From Bagarius yarrelli (Eukaryota; Chordata; Actinopteri; Siluriformes; Sisoridae), in the NCBI GenBank assembly GCA_005784505.1, contig VCAZ01000202.1:483640-547639 (forward strand): a stretch of 64,000 nucleotides of DNA, in the 5' to 3' direction. Under the pieces are notes generated by a model, which saw nothing but the letters and a program-made list of their open reading frames with translations, was not told the origin of the DNA and did not search any database. A program made the position numbers and the translations under genes. Of this stretch, positions 37,149-46,541 are shown piece by piece; the stretch's first letter is position 1, and the number at the start of each line of letters is the position of its first letter.

Positions 37149-40100
37149 AGGTTTTCTGTCTTGACTAGAACAAACGTACTGAGCTTACAGCATATCTGTT
37201 CTATTTGTGTGTGTGTGTGTGTGTGTTGACTTGACTTGTATTTATCTTTTAAATACAAAGTGTGTGTAGTTCCAATACAGGTTGAGTGACTATAGGAATG
37301 TATCCAGGATCCAGGTCAGCTGTTCACACCCAGCACCTTCCATTCACACATTTCAAACAGGTGGAGCTTAAATACCAATCATCTTACAGGCCATCACACC
37401 GGGATCATTCTTTTTACACAAGCAGCAATTAAAAAAGGTGGTTCCAGCTTCGTTAACGTGACCATTGCAGTGTTGATCTGACAGTTCAGGGCTGTGGTGC
37501 AAAGATAATTTACACACGTATTGATGATCTTTCTTGTCGGGGGGAAAATATTAATAAAGTTTTCTTCTTATGAGCTTTAAGCTAAATGATCTTAAGTGAT
37601 TTATCTTCTCTGTCTGCAGACAACTGATAACCTACACGAAATTTTTGGATCCGACACGTCCGGTGACCTTCATCACAGACAGTAACTATGCCAGAGACCA
37701 AGGAGTGAGTCTGTTTTGTTACTTATCAGGTCTTTCTACTTCTTTGCTGTTAAACATTCTACTTTATCGAGTTTTTGTTTCTATTTTATTGTTATGTTAG
37801 ATTTTACAGCATGTCCATTTTAGTGAACCACAGAACAATATAAGTTGGACAGTCCTTACCATAAAACGTGCTTGTTCCTTTGGTGGCTATATTGGATACG
37901 GTGTATGAACTAGTTTTGTTTATACAGCCAATCAAAGGACATAACTAGAAAACTTAAAATGTCCTCTGTAAAATCGGCAGAAATTGATGGAGTGGCTCAA
38001 AAACACAAAAAAAAAACAAACAAAATGTCCACTACAGAGGACACGAGCCAATAAGTGGTGTCTCAGGGGGGATAAAGCCAAAAATTTACCTGCAAACTCA
38101 CATTAGTGTGTCTTTCTCACACTGTTGCCACAACAACAATTGCTAATATGTCTCTGTATGTTGTAGTTTTACACCCAATGTTAGTGTCCAAACTCACTAA
38201 TACTCTTATGGGGGAATTAACAAATCCCCACAGTCACACAACACAATCTAGTGAAAAGTATTTCCAAAAGTCTGGAGTTTATAGGATAGGATGTGCAAAA
38301 AACACATACAAATGTGATAGTATGGTGTCCCAATACATACGTTATTCTATGTAATATGGATTCCAAAAAAAGCAGTAACATTTATTTGAGGTTCTGTTTC
38401 AAGTTAGCATGACTGCTAAAACTTTGCCACACTTTTGCACACACATTCTCTGGCATCCAAACAGCACTCAATTGGTATTCAGGGCCCTCTGTGTGCATAA
38501 AAACATTCCCCACACCATTACATCACCACCACCATCATCAGCCTGGAATTTCAGGCTTCATAGAAGGCAGTTATGTACAGCTGCATGCTTTAACCCCATA
38601 TATTGACCCTGATATTTGCATGTCACACCAGTCATTATTGATTAGATTATCAGCCGGTTTCCACTGACCTGAACCCAATTAGAGGGTTTTTTTGAGCTAT
38701 CGTAGCCAATTTAACCCTTTCCTCTCTTGTCAACAGGGTGTTTCAGCCCACACAACTGACACACTTGTGTAAATTAGAGAGACTGTGCATGACAATTTCA
38801 TCAAAGCAGCAGTTTATGAAAAAAATATTGTTTTAAAGACACAAAACCAACATTTACATCAAAGTCACTGTCATTCTGTGATTTCCATATTCGTACGATT
38901 GATTGGATAGACAATCTGTGCTGCCGTCACATGTTGACGCATACTAAGAATTTTAATTAAATATTTAAAATGTAAGTTGAATATGTATCGATACTAAAGG
39001 TTAGAATATCGATACGCTATTGTGGAAAAAAAAAATCGCGATAGTTGTTTGTATCTATATATTTTGACACAGTCCTAGAATTAATTTGTGTAATACTCTA
39101 CTGAATTTCCCCAGGCCCCATTTGTAGATGTGATCTGTGTGAACAGCTACTTCTCCTGGTACCACGACCCTGGGCATCTGGAGGTCATCTCCATCCAGCT
39201 GCACACCCAGTTCGATGACTGGTACGGAAAATACAAGAAGCCCATCATACAGAGCGAGTACGGAGCAGACGCTGTAGCAGGCCTCCATAATGTAAGTAAT
39301 TAAAGCGCGTGCATGTAGCGACTTGGGAAATCCTTTATATGGTAAAATTACATTTACTTACTTTTTTTCCTGAAGTGACCTACATTTTATCTCCATTTTT
39401 TTTTGCAATTGAGGGTTAAGGGCCTTGCTCAAGGGCCCAGCAATGAAAGCTTGGGGGGTGATGGAAATTAAACCCGCTATCTTCCGAGTAGCAGTGCAAC
39501 ACCCTAACCACATCCATTTCTGGGTTTTATTCCCAGAATTATCAAGATGCCCCTGCGGGATCCCTAAGCCGGGCCCGAACCCTCAAGATAATTAAGTTAT
39601 GTTAATGTACCACTACATGTAGTCCTAAATATTCAGTCTTTCTGAAATGAAGTTTGCTGTGAACGCAAGTTCATTTCCATCATTTTTAAGTCTGGTTCAT
39701 ATTAAAAATGAGAGAATTTTATTTTTTATTTATTTAAGTGTAAATATAAATTTGTTTGTTCCTTTATAATATGAAGAAATGTAAGAAAATCACACCTTTT
39801 GCTAGCAAAGTTGTAGACATGTATATGTTCCTTGGTTTTAGCAGATTTATATAACTCTTAAGTTTAACATTATCTTTGCAGAATGATCATAAATAAAACT
39901 AAGCTATTCGGGTAAAATGTGCATTATGGACTGTCGAGGTGACATAAAAAAAGAACAAATTGTGGTCTATACCATGTTGGTTTTATTGGCAGGTTGCCAA
40001 ATTCTTTAATGAACTGCCTAGATATTTTTTTAGGATTTTAATAAATCATTTTATTTACATTTTAAAAAATATTTAAATCAGTACTATATTATGATCCTGT

Positions 40101-41627
40101 TATTATAACAAATGTACAGAAAAACTTTGGTCTCAGAATTGAATGATGTTCTACCGATGTTGTTTGCTCACGTGCGTAGCAGACGCCACAATAGTCTGTT
40201 ATTAATCAAAGTTTTTCTGTACGTTCTTATTCTCGAATGTCCATTTCACCTGCTCTACAGCTCAAGCCCTGCAATTTACCATCGAATTGTTTCAATGCAG
40301 GATCCCCCAACTATGTTTACTGAGGAGTACCAGAAAACCGTCCTGCAGCTTTACCACAGGGTGTTTGATCAAAAGAGGAAGGAGTTTGTTGTAGGGGAAC
40401 TCATCTGGAACTTCGCTGACTTCATGACGGCTCAAGGTTAAAAAAAAAAAAGCAAAATATTTAGACGTTGGTTTCAATTTATCCATCATTTTATGACCGT
40501 CAACAGAAAACTCAATTGCAAAGTGTGATGATGAGAATTATTAACTTCGTTATGGAGGATTCATTCTTCTTACAATGTATTACCTTGTCATGTACTGGCA
40601 GCGTATATCAATATTTAATTTGATATACAATGTGTATGTTATAGAAGGTATTTTTTATAAAGTTATATATCTCAAACCGCCCCTGCATTTATCTGTTTAT
40701 CATCAAACACCTGATGATCATAGCTCCAAAGCTATGTTTGCTACATGGACCACTTTTTAGAATGAAATGCAACCTTAAATATCACCCTGGCCTGGATTTT
40801 TTTTTTAAGTCAGACTAAGATTAGCCTAACACTGATGCCTAAAGAGGAGAATTGGTGTTATCTGGAGTCTGCCTATATTTTTAGCATCACAGTTCGAACC
40901 CAAGTGCCACAGAATTAGAAGACAGAGAGAGGGGAAAAAAAGGAGATGATGACCGAGGGAGTCCTTTCCATAAATTATACTTGCTCATACGGTGACCATA
41001 TTGAATGCAGTGTAAGAACTAGTTTTTAGCCAGTTAGCCAGTCAAATAATAAATCCGTAGAAAGCCCAGGATGTCTTTGTTGGACTATGGACTTGAGGAC
41101 CCGGGTTCGATTCCCAACCCCACCAAGTCACCACAGCTGGGCCCCTGAGCAAGGCCCTTAACCCCAAATTGCTCAGTTGTATAACAAGGAATGTTGTAAG
41201 TCGCTCTGGATAAGGGCGTCTGCCAAATGCTGCAAATGTAAATTTAAAAACATTTATAAAAACAAAATGTCCACTACAAAGGGCATGAGTCAGTGGGCAG
41301 GGTCTCAGGAGGGTAAGAGATAAAATAATTAGCACCAAATAAGGTTTTTACTTTCACACTGTACAAGCTTGCAATACAAGACATGTTTTATTAATACACA
41401 CAATACAGAATTCTGCCCCTATGATTTATGCCTTTTTTTTCTGTTATACTCTCTCTCTCTTCTTCTCTCTATCTTTAGGCATCACCCGTGTGGTGGGCAA
41501 CAAAAAGGGCATGTTCACTCGACAGCGGCAACCTAAAGCAGGAGCTTTCCTTTTGAAAGAGCGCTACTGGAGAATCGCCAATGAAACAGGTGTCCTGTCC
41601 ACATGGACCAGATACCCCTGTCTGTGA
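30500..41627 (+). CDS. gusb: Beta-glucuronidase, 12 exons, 637 aa
   Basis: This lysosomal glycoside hydrolase (family GH2) removes terminal beta-D-glucuronate from glycosaminoglycans. Exons: 30500-30697, 32382-32567, 33118-33299, 33375-33517, 33721-33908, 34189-34332, 35617-35795, 35889-36035, 37620-37704, 39115-39291, 40301-40436, 41479-41627. All introns are GT-AG and the exons join to 1914 nt with no internal stop. Human GUSB is 651 aa. The start follows an AAAA context and opens a hydrophobic signal peptide (about residues 1-22). Residues GWVWYERE (exon 2) belong to the sugar-binding domain and NKHEDAD (exon 6) to the start of the TIM barrel. WSVANEP places the acid/base Glu at 443, NSYFSWYH the active-site Tyr at 496, and QSEYGAD the nucleophile Glu at 532; each is 8 less than the human number. 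Sequons occur at N168 and N412, and in two NET motifs (exons 5 and 12). The exon 11 donor (GTTAAA) is weak and the C-terminus is short. Introns 3 and 7 are under 100 bp; others carry transposons. Identification is very secure; the tail less so. Confidence 0.96.
30886..31066 (-). mobile_element. SINE family A in gusb intron 1
   Basis: GCATTTGGCAGACGTCCTTA, GGGCCTTGCTCAGGGGCCCA and CTGGGAATCGAACCCGGCTC; near full length. Confidence 0.85.
31759..32319. mobile_element. hAT-like MITE in gusb intron 1
   Basis: The left end TAGGGTTGCACAATTAAATT pairs with the right end TTTGCAACCGTA. A weak 8-bp duplication (TTAACAAC/CGCACAAC, 5 of 8) flanks it. The interior is rich in GGGAATTAATGGGAATTTAT-type text. 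It ends about 60 bp before exon 2. Confidence 0.6.
32695..33050. mobile_element. hAT-like MITE (TAGGGCTG ends), copy 1, gusb intron 2
   Basis: The left end TAGGGCTGTGTAAT pairs with the right end ACATAGCTCTA. Flanks ACATTCAT and GAATTCAT match at 6 of 8 positions. The internal ATATCGTGATAG and ATATCGATACGCTAT recur in the copies at 38920-39077 and 42765-43080. Confidence 0.75.
34085..34184 (-). mobile_element. SINE family A abutting gusb exon 6
   Basis: GCTGGGAATTGAACCTGCGA and CTTAACCATTGAGCTGCCAC show the minus-oriented body and head. The head runs into CCACTTTCCC and then the GCAG acceptor of exon 6 at 34185-34188, so the pyrimidine tract is at least partly SINE-derived. Confidence 0.75.
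34484..34940 (-). mobile_element. Three head-to-tail SINE family A copies in gusb intron 6
   Basis: Copies span about 34484-34652, 34655-34793 and 34794-34940. Each begins with a version of GCATTTGGCAGACGCCC, continues through GGGGTTAAGGGCC-like text and breaks off near the tRNA head. All share one orientation. Confidence 0.8.
36081..36554. mobile_element. Tc1-related repeat family C, fullest copy, gusb intron 8
   Basis: The ends TGGCCAAAAGTTTGTGGACA and GTCCCAATACTTTTGTC are inverted relative to each other. Internal blocks match 6465-6725 and 61070-61376. Confidence 0.7.
36554..36640. repeat. T-rich (TTTC)n tract
   Basis: Low-complexity TTTC and T runs in gusb intron 8. Two (TG)n tracts follow at 37117-37146 and 37208-37226. 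Confidence 0.85.
37866..38090 (+). repeat. Intragenic repeat, gusb intron 9 copy
   Basis: ACAAAATGTCCACTACAGAG and TGTCTCAGGGGGGATAA, with ACTAGTTTTGTTTATACAGC upstream, match 40975-41335 in intron 11. Family unknown. Confidence 0.7.
38105..38338. mobile_element. Tc1-related repeat family C, degraded
   Basis: GGGGGAATTAACAAATCCCC, CAATCTAGTGAAAAG and GTGTCCCAATACATACG match other copies. Confidence 0.55.
38440..38780 (-). mobile_element. Possible Tc1-like transposase relic, antisense
   Basis: ACACCATTACATCACCACCA and a few neighbouring words resemble the antisense of fish Tc1-like transposase genes. Very degraded, low confidence. Confidence 0.3.
38920..39077. mobile_element. hAT-like MITE copy 2, left-truncated, gusb intron 9
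   Basis: It shares ATATCGATACGCTATTGTGG, ATCGCGATAGTTG and the end CACAGTCCTA with the copies at 32695 and 42765. It ends 37 bp before exon 10. Confidence 0.7.
39345..39510 (-). mobile_element. SINE family A, divergent, gusb intron 10
   Basis: GGGTTAAGGGCCTTGCTCAA, GGGCCCAGCAATG and AGCAGTGCAACACCCTAACC are recognisable. Confidence 0.7.
40975..41335 (+). repeat. Intragenic repeat, gusb intron 11 copy, split by a SINE
   Basis: ACAAAATGTCCACTACAAAG and GTCTCAGGAGGGTAA match 37866-38090. The SINE at 41072-41243 interrupts it. Confidence 0.7.
41072..41243 (+). mobile_element. SINE family A, well preserved, gusb intron 11
   Basis: ACCCGGGTTCGATTCCCAAC, GGGCCCCTGAGCAAGGCCCT and the core AAGTCGCTCTGGATAAGGGC, ending TGCAAATGTAAA. 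This is the clearest copy in the window. The first bases of the tRNA head are missing. Confidence 0.9.
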
Positions 41628-41788
41628 AGCATCCACCCCGACTGCCATGTTATAAACTTGTGGGTGAGAGAGAGAAAGAAATAGAGATGGCAAGAAACAC
41701 TATGAAAATAAGCTGTGAAAATGAGTCAATTTCTAATGACTCAAAATAGTGCCTTATCTTATGACAATCAACTGAATTTTTAATTTGT

Positions 41789-41794
41789 AATAAA
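41789..41794 (+). terminator. Probable gusb polyadenylation signal
   Basis: AATAAA lies about 162 bp after the gusb stop codon, in an AT-rich stretch followed by T-rich sequence. It is the first canonical signal downstream, so the 3' UTR is probably short. Cleavage site not determined. Confidence 0.6.
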
Positions 41795-42017
41795 GATTTT
41801 TATGGCAGGATGTTATCAGTGTATGAGATTATTAATACCAGTACCTGTTACCCAAGCTGGATCATGTGAAACTTGATGCACTGTAATTTGCCATTAACTG
41901 TATTCCAAGTTCCGTAGCATAAACAACAGCGATACAAGCATTTTACATTCAGATTTACTGTTTATCCTGAACATTTTAGTACCACAGTAAAGTAACATGA
42001 TGCAGCATGTCTGGGGG

Positions 42018-42094
42018 GGAAAGTGGTGGCTCATGGTTAAGGTGTTGGATTACCAACCCGAAGGTTGGGGGGGGGGGGGGGGTGGGGGGGGGGG
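42018..42094 (+). mobile_element. SINE family A head ending in a long G run
   Basis: AAGTGGTGGCTCATGGTTAA and the following TGTTGGATTACCAACC are the tRNA-like head. At the B-box point it gives way to G16-T-G11 (42067-42094). Confidence 0.7.
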
Positions 42095-42535
42095 TGCACC
42101 TATTTGACCTTGTTTAGTTACTTTTAATTCTTCCAACATAAACACATTCCTGGCTAACAAGGGAATAGGGAACCTTGTAATACGGAATACATAGCCATGT
42201 CGGTTTACTGCAAAGTTACTCGCCAAAATGACTTGATCTATTTGTTAGAAGGTGAGGATCGCTGATTTGTTTGTTTCTTTTTGGAGCAGGACTGGAGTTT
42301 ACTAGTTGGCCTGCTTTGGGTAAAATTATTGCTTTAGTTAATGCAAATGATAAAGTTGATCGTGTTTGCGGGGGGAATACACTGCAGCAAAAAAAGGGAG
42401 CATGACCTTTAAGACTCACTGACTATCTGATGTTCTTATTGGTTGGTTTGTTTTGGGTTTTTTTTTTTTATTTTATTTTAAATGAATGTGTATAATTCCA
42501 TAGTATAGTATAGTATAGTTCCATAGTGTGGTGTG

Positions 42536-42690
42536 TTAACGTGCCGGTGCTCATGCACCTTGCCATTCCGGCAACCCGGATTTGATTCCGACTCAGGTCC
42601 CACCCTACCTTTCCTCTTTCTCTCTCTCTCGCCTATTTCATCTCTGTCTTATCAATAAAGGCAAAATAGCCAAAAATCTATTTTTAAATT
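42536..42690 (+). mobile_element. SINE family C (TATCAATAAAGGC tail)
   Basis: GGCAACCCGGATTTGATTCC (tRNA B-box-like) is followed by a CT-rich run and TCTTATCAATAAAGGCAAAA. Confidence 0.65.
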
Positions 42691-42764
42691 TATATCTTTG
42701 ATTTTTTTTTCTAAGTAATAGTATTATTTTTCTTGCATTTACTTTTATTTTAAATAGTTTTAGA

Positions 42765-43080
42765 TAAGGCTGTATGTTGTTATGATTCTCACGATACAAT
42801 ACAATACATACTGCATTACTTAGAATATGTCAAATAAATAGCTAAAATTACAACAAATACGATGTTCATGGTGCCCTTATTTTTTCCACCATGAGACTTG
42901 TGTGTCAGCGACAACTACAGGAACGAAGGAGGAACACACACTAAGGGTTTTAATTAAATATTAACGTAAACTTAAAACATAATTTAAATATGTATTGATA
43001 CTTAAGGTGAGAATATCGATACACAGTCGTGAATAAATATATCGTGATAGTTATTGTATTGATATTTTTACACAGCCCTA
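42765..43080. mobile_element. hAT-like MITE copy 3, intact with exact 8-bp duplication
   Basis: GTTTTAGA flanks both sides exactly (42757-42764 and 43081-43088). Ends TAAGGCTGTATG and TACACAGCCCTA are inverted repeats. It is 316 bp, with internal text as in the copies at 32695 and 38920. Confidence 0.85.
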
Positions 43081-43689
43081 GTTTTAGATGCAAGACAGAC
43101 ATTGCCGGGACATTTTGCTTAGGATATATGTAGACTATCTTGTCTTTTTTTTCGTTTTATAAAATTGTGATTCCAATTTTTAATAAAACCCTAACTCCAG
43201 TATAATTTGATTTACATTTTTTGTTTTCCAATATTGTGTATTTTTCAGACAAGTGTCAGCCTATTTTTCACCCCACTGTTATAATATATTTTTATAAATA
43301 TACAGTATGTGCAGTTGAGTGAAAATGTTTGCCTCTGATTAAATTCCAGGTTACATGAAAGCAAAATCCATGTCAAAAACTGCCAAGCACATCTTTGTTA
43401 CCTATTTGAACTGTAAGGTAAATAAATAAAGCTCTAAATGGAATAAAGGTTTCCAGTATTTAACCATGTCTTTTTGTGCTCAGTCATAAGTCTTTAACAC
43501 AGTCTAACCAATATTTGTGCGCTATGGTTAATTTTCCTCAACCCATAACATCTGATAATTTACATACTATTAGTAATTTTCAAAATTAAATGATTTCAGA
43601 TCTCAGATGAGTTGATGTACACATTACACCTGATTCAGAAAGAATTAAAAGGGATTAAAGTGTTAAACAGTTGATCGGAAGATCTCTTT

Positions 43690-43829
43690 AATTTCCAGCA
43701 CCACCAGGCTGCAACTGCTGGGACCCTGAATAAGGCCCTTAAACCTTAACTCTTTAGTTGAATTTAAAAAAACATTTTAATAAATGTAAGTTGGTTTGGA
43801 TAAGGGTGTCAGCCAAACGCCAGAAATGT
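43690..43829 (+). mobile_element. SINE family A, divergent
   Basis: CCAGCACCACCAGGCTGCAA, AATAAGGCCCTTAAACCTTA and the core AAGTTGGTTTGGATAAGGGT. Confidence 0.75.
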
Positions 43830-44033
43830 TTCCACACAATTTAAGGTCGCTGTTCAGTTTAGGCTTTTACGGTTACGCGCCTATCCAGAGTGACTTGATG
43901 ATCAAATATTTTTTGTTGTTGTTGTTGTCATTTAATCTCCTATTTAAAACATTTCATTAAAATTGTTTTCAGGAATTTCAAGAAGTTGACCTTGCATCTA
44001 TTCACTTCCTAACATGCGAACGCAAAGTTAATA

Positions 44034-44441
44034 CAGCGGTACCTTGACTTACGAGTAAACTAACAAGTTTTTTAAATCTGAGTCATCTCTCAGTGGATGT
44101 TTTGCTTTGAGTTGCGAGCAAAAATTCAGGTTAGGAGACACCCAACCACTAGTTGGTGTAGTGAACGTCACAGTGAACGCCAAAACATCCACCCAGCATC
44201 CCACGTCTCACTCGAAAGCTAGTCAGTGTAAATGCTGTACATTACACTTAATAAAAACAAGTTTATTACAGTACATTCTATTGTATTGGGGTTTTTTTAT
44301 ACAATATTCGTTAGTTATGAGTATATTTTTCTAATAGCATTTCAATTCATTTCAATCTGAAAAACTGATTTAACATACGATAAATTTAAGTTACGAACTC
44401 CGTCACAGAACGCATACAACTCGTAAGTCAAGGCACCACTG
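44034..44441. mobile_element. DNA transposon (MITE) with about 22-bp inverted ends, TA on both sides
   Basis: The left end CAGCGGTACCTTGACTTACG and the complement of the right end (CAGTGGTGCCTTGACTTACG) differ at two positions, and the match runs on for two more bases. TA precedes and follows the element. The 408-bp interior has no transposase. TA flanks suggest a Tc1/mariner-type target, but the superfamily is uncertain. Confidence 0.75.
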
Positions 44442-44897
44442 TATTCTATGCACAGTGGAACCTAAGCATACGGATGCCTTCCACATTAAGAATTAAAATT
44501 TTGTAGAAAATTTGCATCGTTAAACATTTTACATGACCTAATGTAAGACCTGCAAGGGCACAGTTGTATCCCAGGATGTGGTGCTGTATCCCAGGATGCT
44601 AATTCAGTACTCTATGAAAGACATTACATTTATGAGATTAGATTGGAGAGTAAACAAAGCCTTATAAGTAGATTGAGTAATAAAGTTAATACCTTGTTTT
44701 ATTCATTAGTTAGAATATGTATAGAAATATTTTAAGAAACTAATTGTGCGAGCCATGAAAATGACTGTTTAATCATTTTAATCATAGCTAATTAAGTGAC
44801 TATCAAAATAATCGTTCATTGCCGCCCTAATGTGCAGGAAAGATCTTCTTGATTCGTAAGGAACTTGATTAATAGTCTAAAGGATAAATAAGCTTAA

Positions 44898-44972
44898 GAG
44901 CCCAGCTGTAGTGAGACCCTTAACTTTTCTCTAATTAGTCTAACATCTTAACCCCAGAGCTACCACTTCCTC
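44898..44972 (-). mobile_element. SINE family A fragment
   Basis: GAGCCCAGCTGTAGTGAGAC and CATCTTAACCCCAGAGCTAC; weak. A possible second fragment (plus) lies at 45070-45155. Confidence 0.45.
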
Positions 44973-45155
44973 TTCACGGTCTTAAGATGATAATTTTGCT
45001 ACTAATCCAAAGGAGACCTTGCTGGCGGTCATGGAACCACACGTACTGTCACAGACTTATCATTAGACAGCGGAGCTCAAATGATTAAAGCTCTGGGCTG
45101 TTGATCAGGGTTAAATCCTCACTGTTGGGCCATTGAGAAAGGCCCGAAAGGTCTA

Positions 45156-46541
45156 GGTGACAAATTTAAGAACTGGTATGGTAGAATCACATAAGAAAAA
45201 TGAATACATTATAATAGCGACACAATTAAAGTGTAAAGCGTTGAATGTTTTAGTTGTGTGTATAGGAGCACAAGAACGCACAAGAAACCAGGGACACAAT
45301 GAAATACTTTTAAGTACAACACATTTTGAGTCAAGGACAAAAAAAAAACAAAAAAACAAACAAACAAAAAAAAACTTTAGGCACGTTATTCTCTAGTGAA
45401 TGTTACAGAAATGCTGACATACAAGAGTATTTACAACAGAGTACAGAAAAGGGAGCTCGTCCGATGAGCTGTCTCAGCGGGGTAGAAGAAAGAAGAACGA
45501 ACTGCGCTGCAGACGCCTTGTCATGACCGTGACTCAGTTTTTTCCTTCCCAAACACTGACTTACCTACGACTTAGGAGATAACCCTGCCCCTCCTTCATT
45601 AGGAGCAATTTAAACAAGTGATAACTACACTTATCGGGTGCCAATTAATCGGTACGATGAGTAAAATCTGGAATGTGGAAGCTTGGTACTGATCCACCGC
45701 GTATCCTTATAAGGAAACCATCTCAAGTCAAATAATATTTTGTTTTTAACAGTAAAAACCAAAAAAACTATATATATATATATATATGTGTGTCCATGTG
45801 ACTAACACAATATTCATCTAGAGAGGCGGAGGATAAAACAAAAGTGTAGGTGATTTAACCATTTTTCTCTACACACAAACGTCACACAATTCTCTCATAG
45901 TTAAAAATTAGTGGTCTTACTGGAAAAAAAAAATAAAATAAAAAAAAAAATACTGTAAACATAAAAATTACAATTTATTGTTGAGAAATATCTATCTTTG
46001 TGTCTTTTAATGGAATTACCCTTGCGAACCGTACGTAAACCACATGACCATGCACTTTTATTCGTTGAAAAAGCCCATTATTCAGTTGATGTACAGCTCA
46101 AGGACAAAACAAGACTTTCCGACTGGATTCAAGTAAGCACCATGTGACAGGCTCATGCCTCCTCAACTCTCCTTCTGTTCGATTTGCTCTTCACAGGACT
46201 TCCTGTCCGTACACGTAACGCTTTCTCTGCAAGTGCTTCCGTGTGATCTTTCCTCGACGCAGCTTATCCCAACCCCCCCATCCCTTATGATCGAGAAACA
46301 CAGAACCAACAACCAAAAAAAAAAAATTAATCGGATCAATGTCCTTTCTTTTGTTAACGTGAATGAACTTGTGGCCCTAAAATTTAATTGTTGTGTTTTT
46401 CTTTTTTTTTCCCTTTTTTTTAATTTACAGATGTACGCAGAATAGACACTGGTTTGAAAGCAAGGTCTCCTGGTGGCGAGTCAAATGTTTGGAGGTCAAG
46501 TTTATTTTTTTTTTTATCCTTGCGTTTCTTTTTTTTTTTTT
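45156..46541 (-). other. vkorc1l1 downstream and 3' UTR region
   Basis: On the minus strand AATAAA occurs at 46501-46506, 46057-46062 and 45974-45979, so the vkorc1l1 transcript could end within 40-570 bp of the stop codon. A (TA)n run lies at 45768-45787. Nothing else recognised. Confidence 0.45.

Noticed and set aside
41072..41243. tRNA gene (B-box-like GGGTTCGATTCC)
   Set aside because: It is the tRNA-derived head of a SINE; the body and the V-SINE-like core follow and no full tRNA fold is present.
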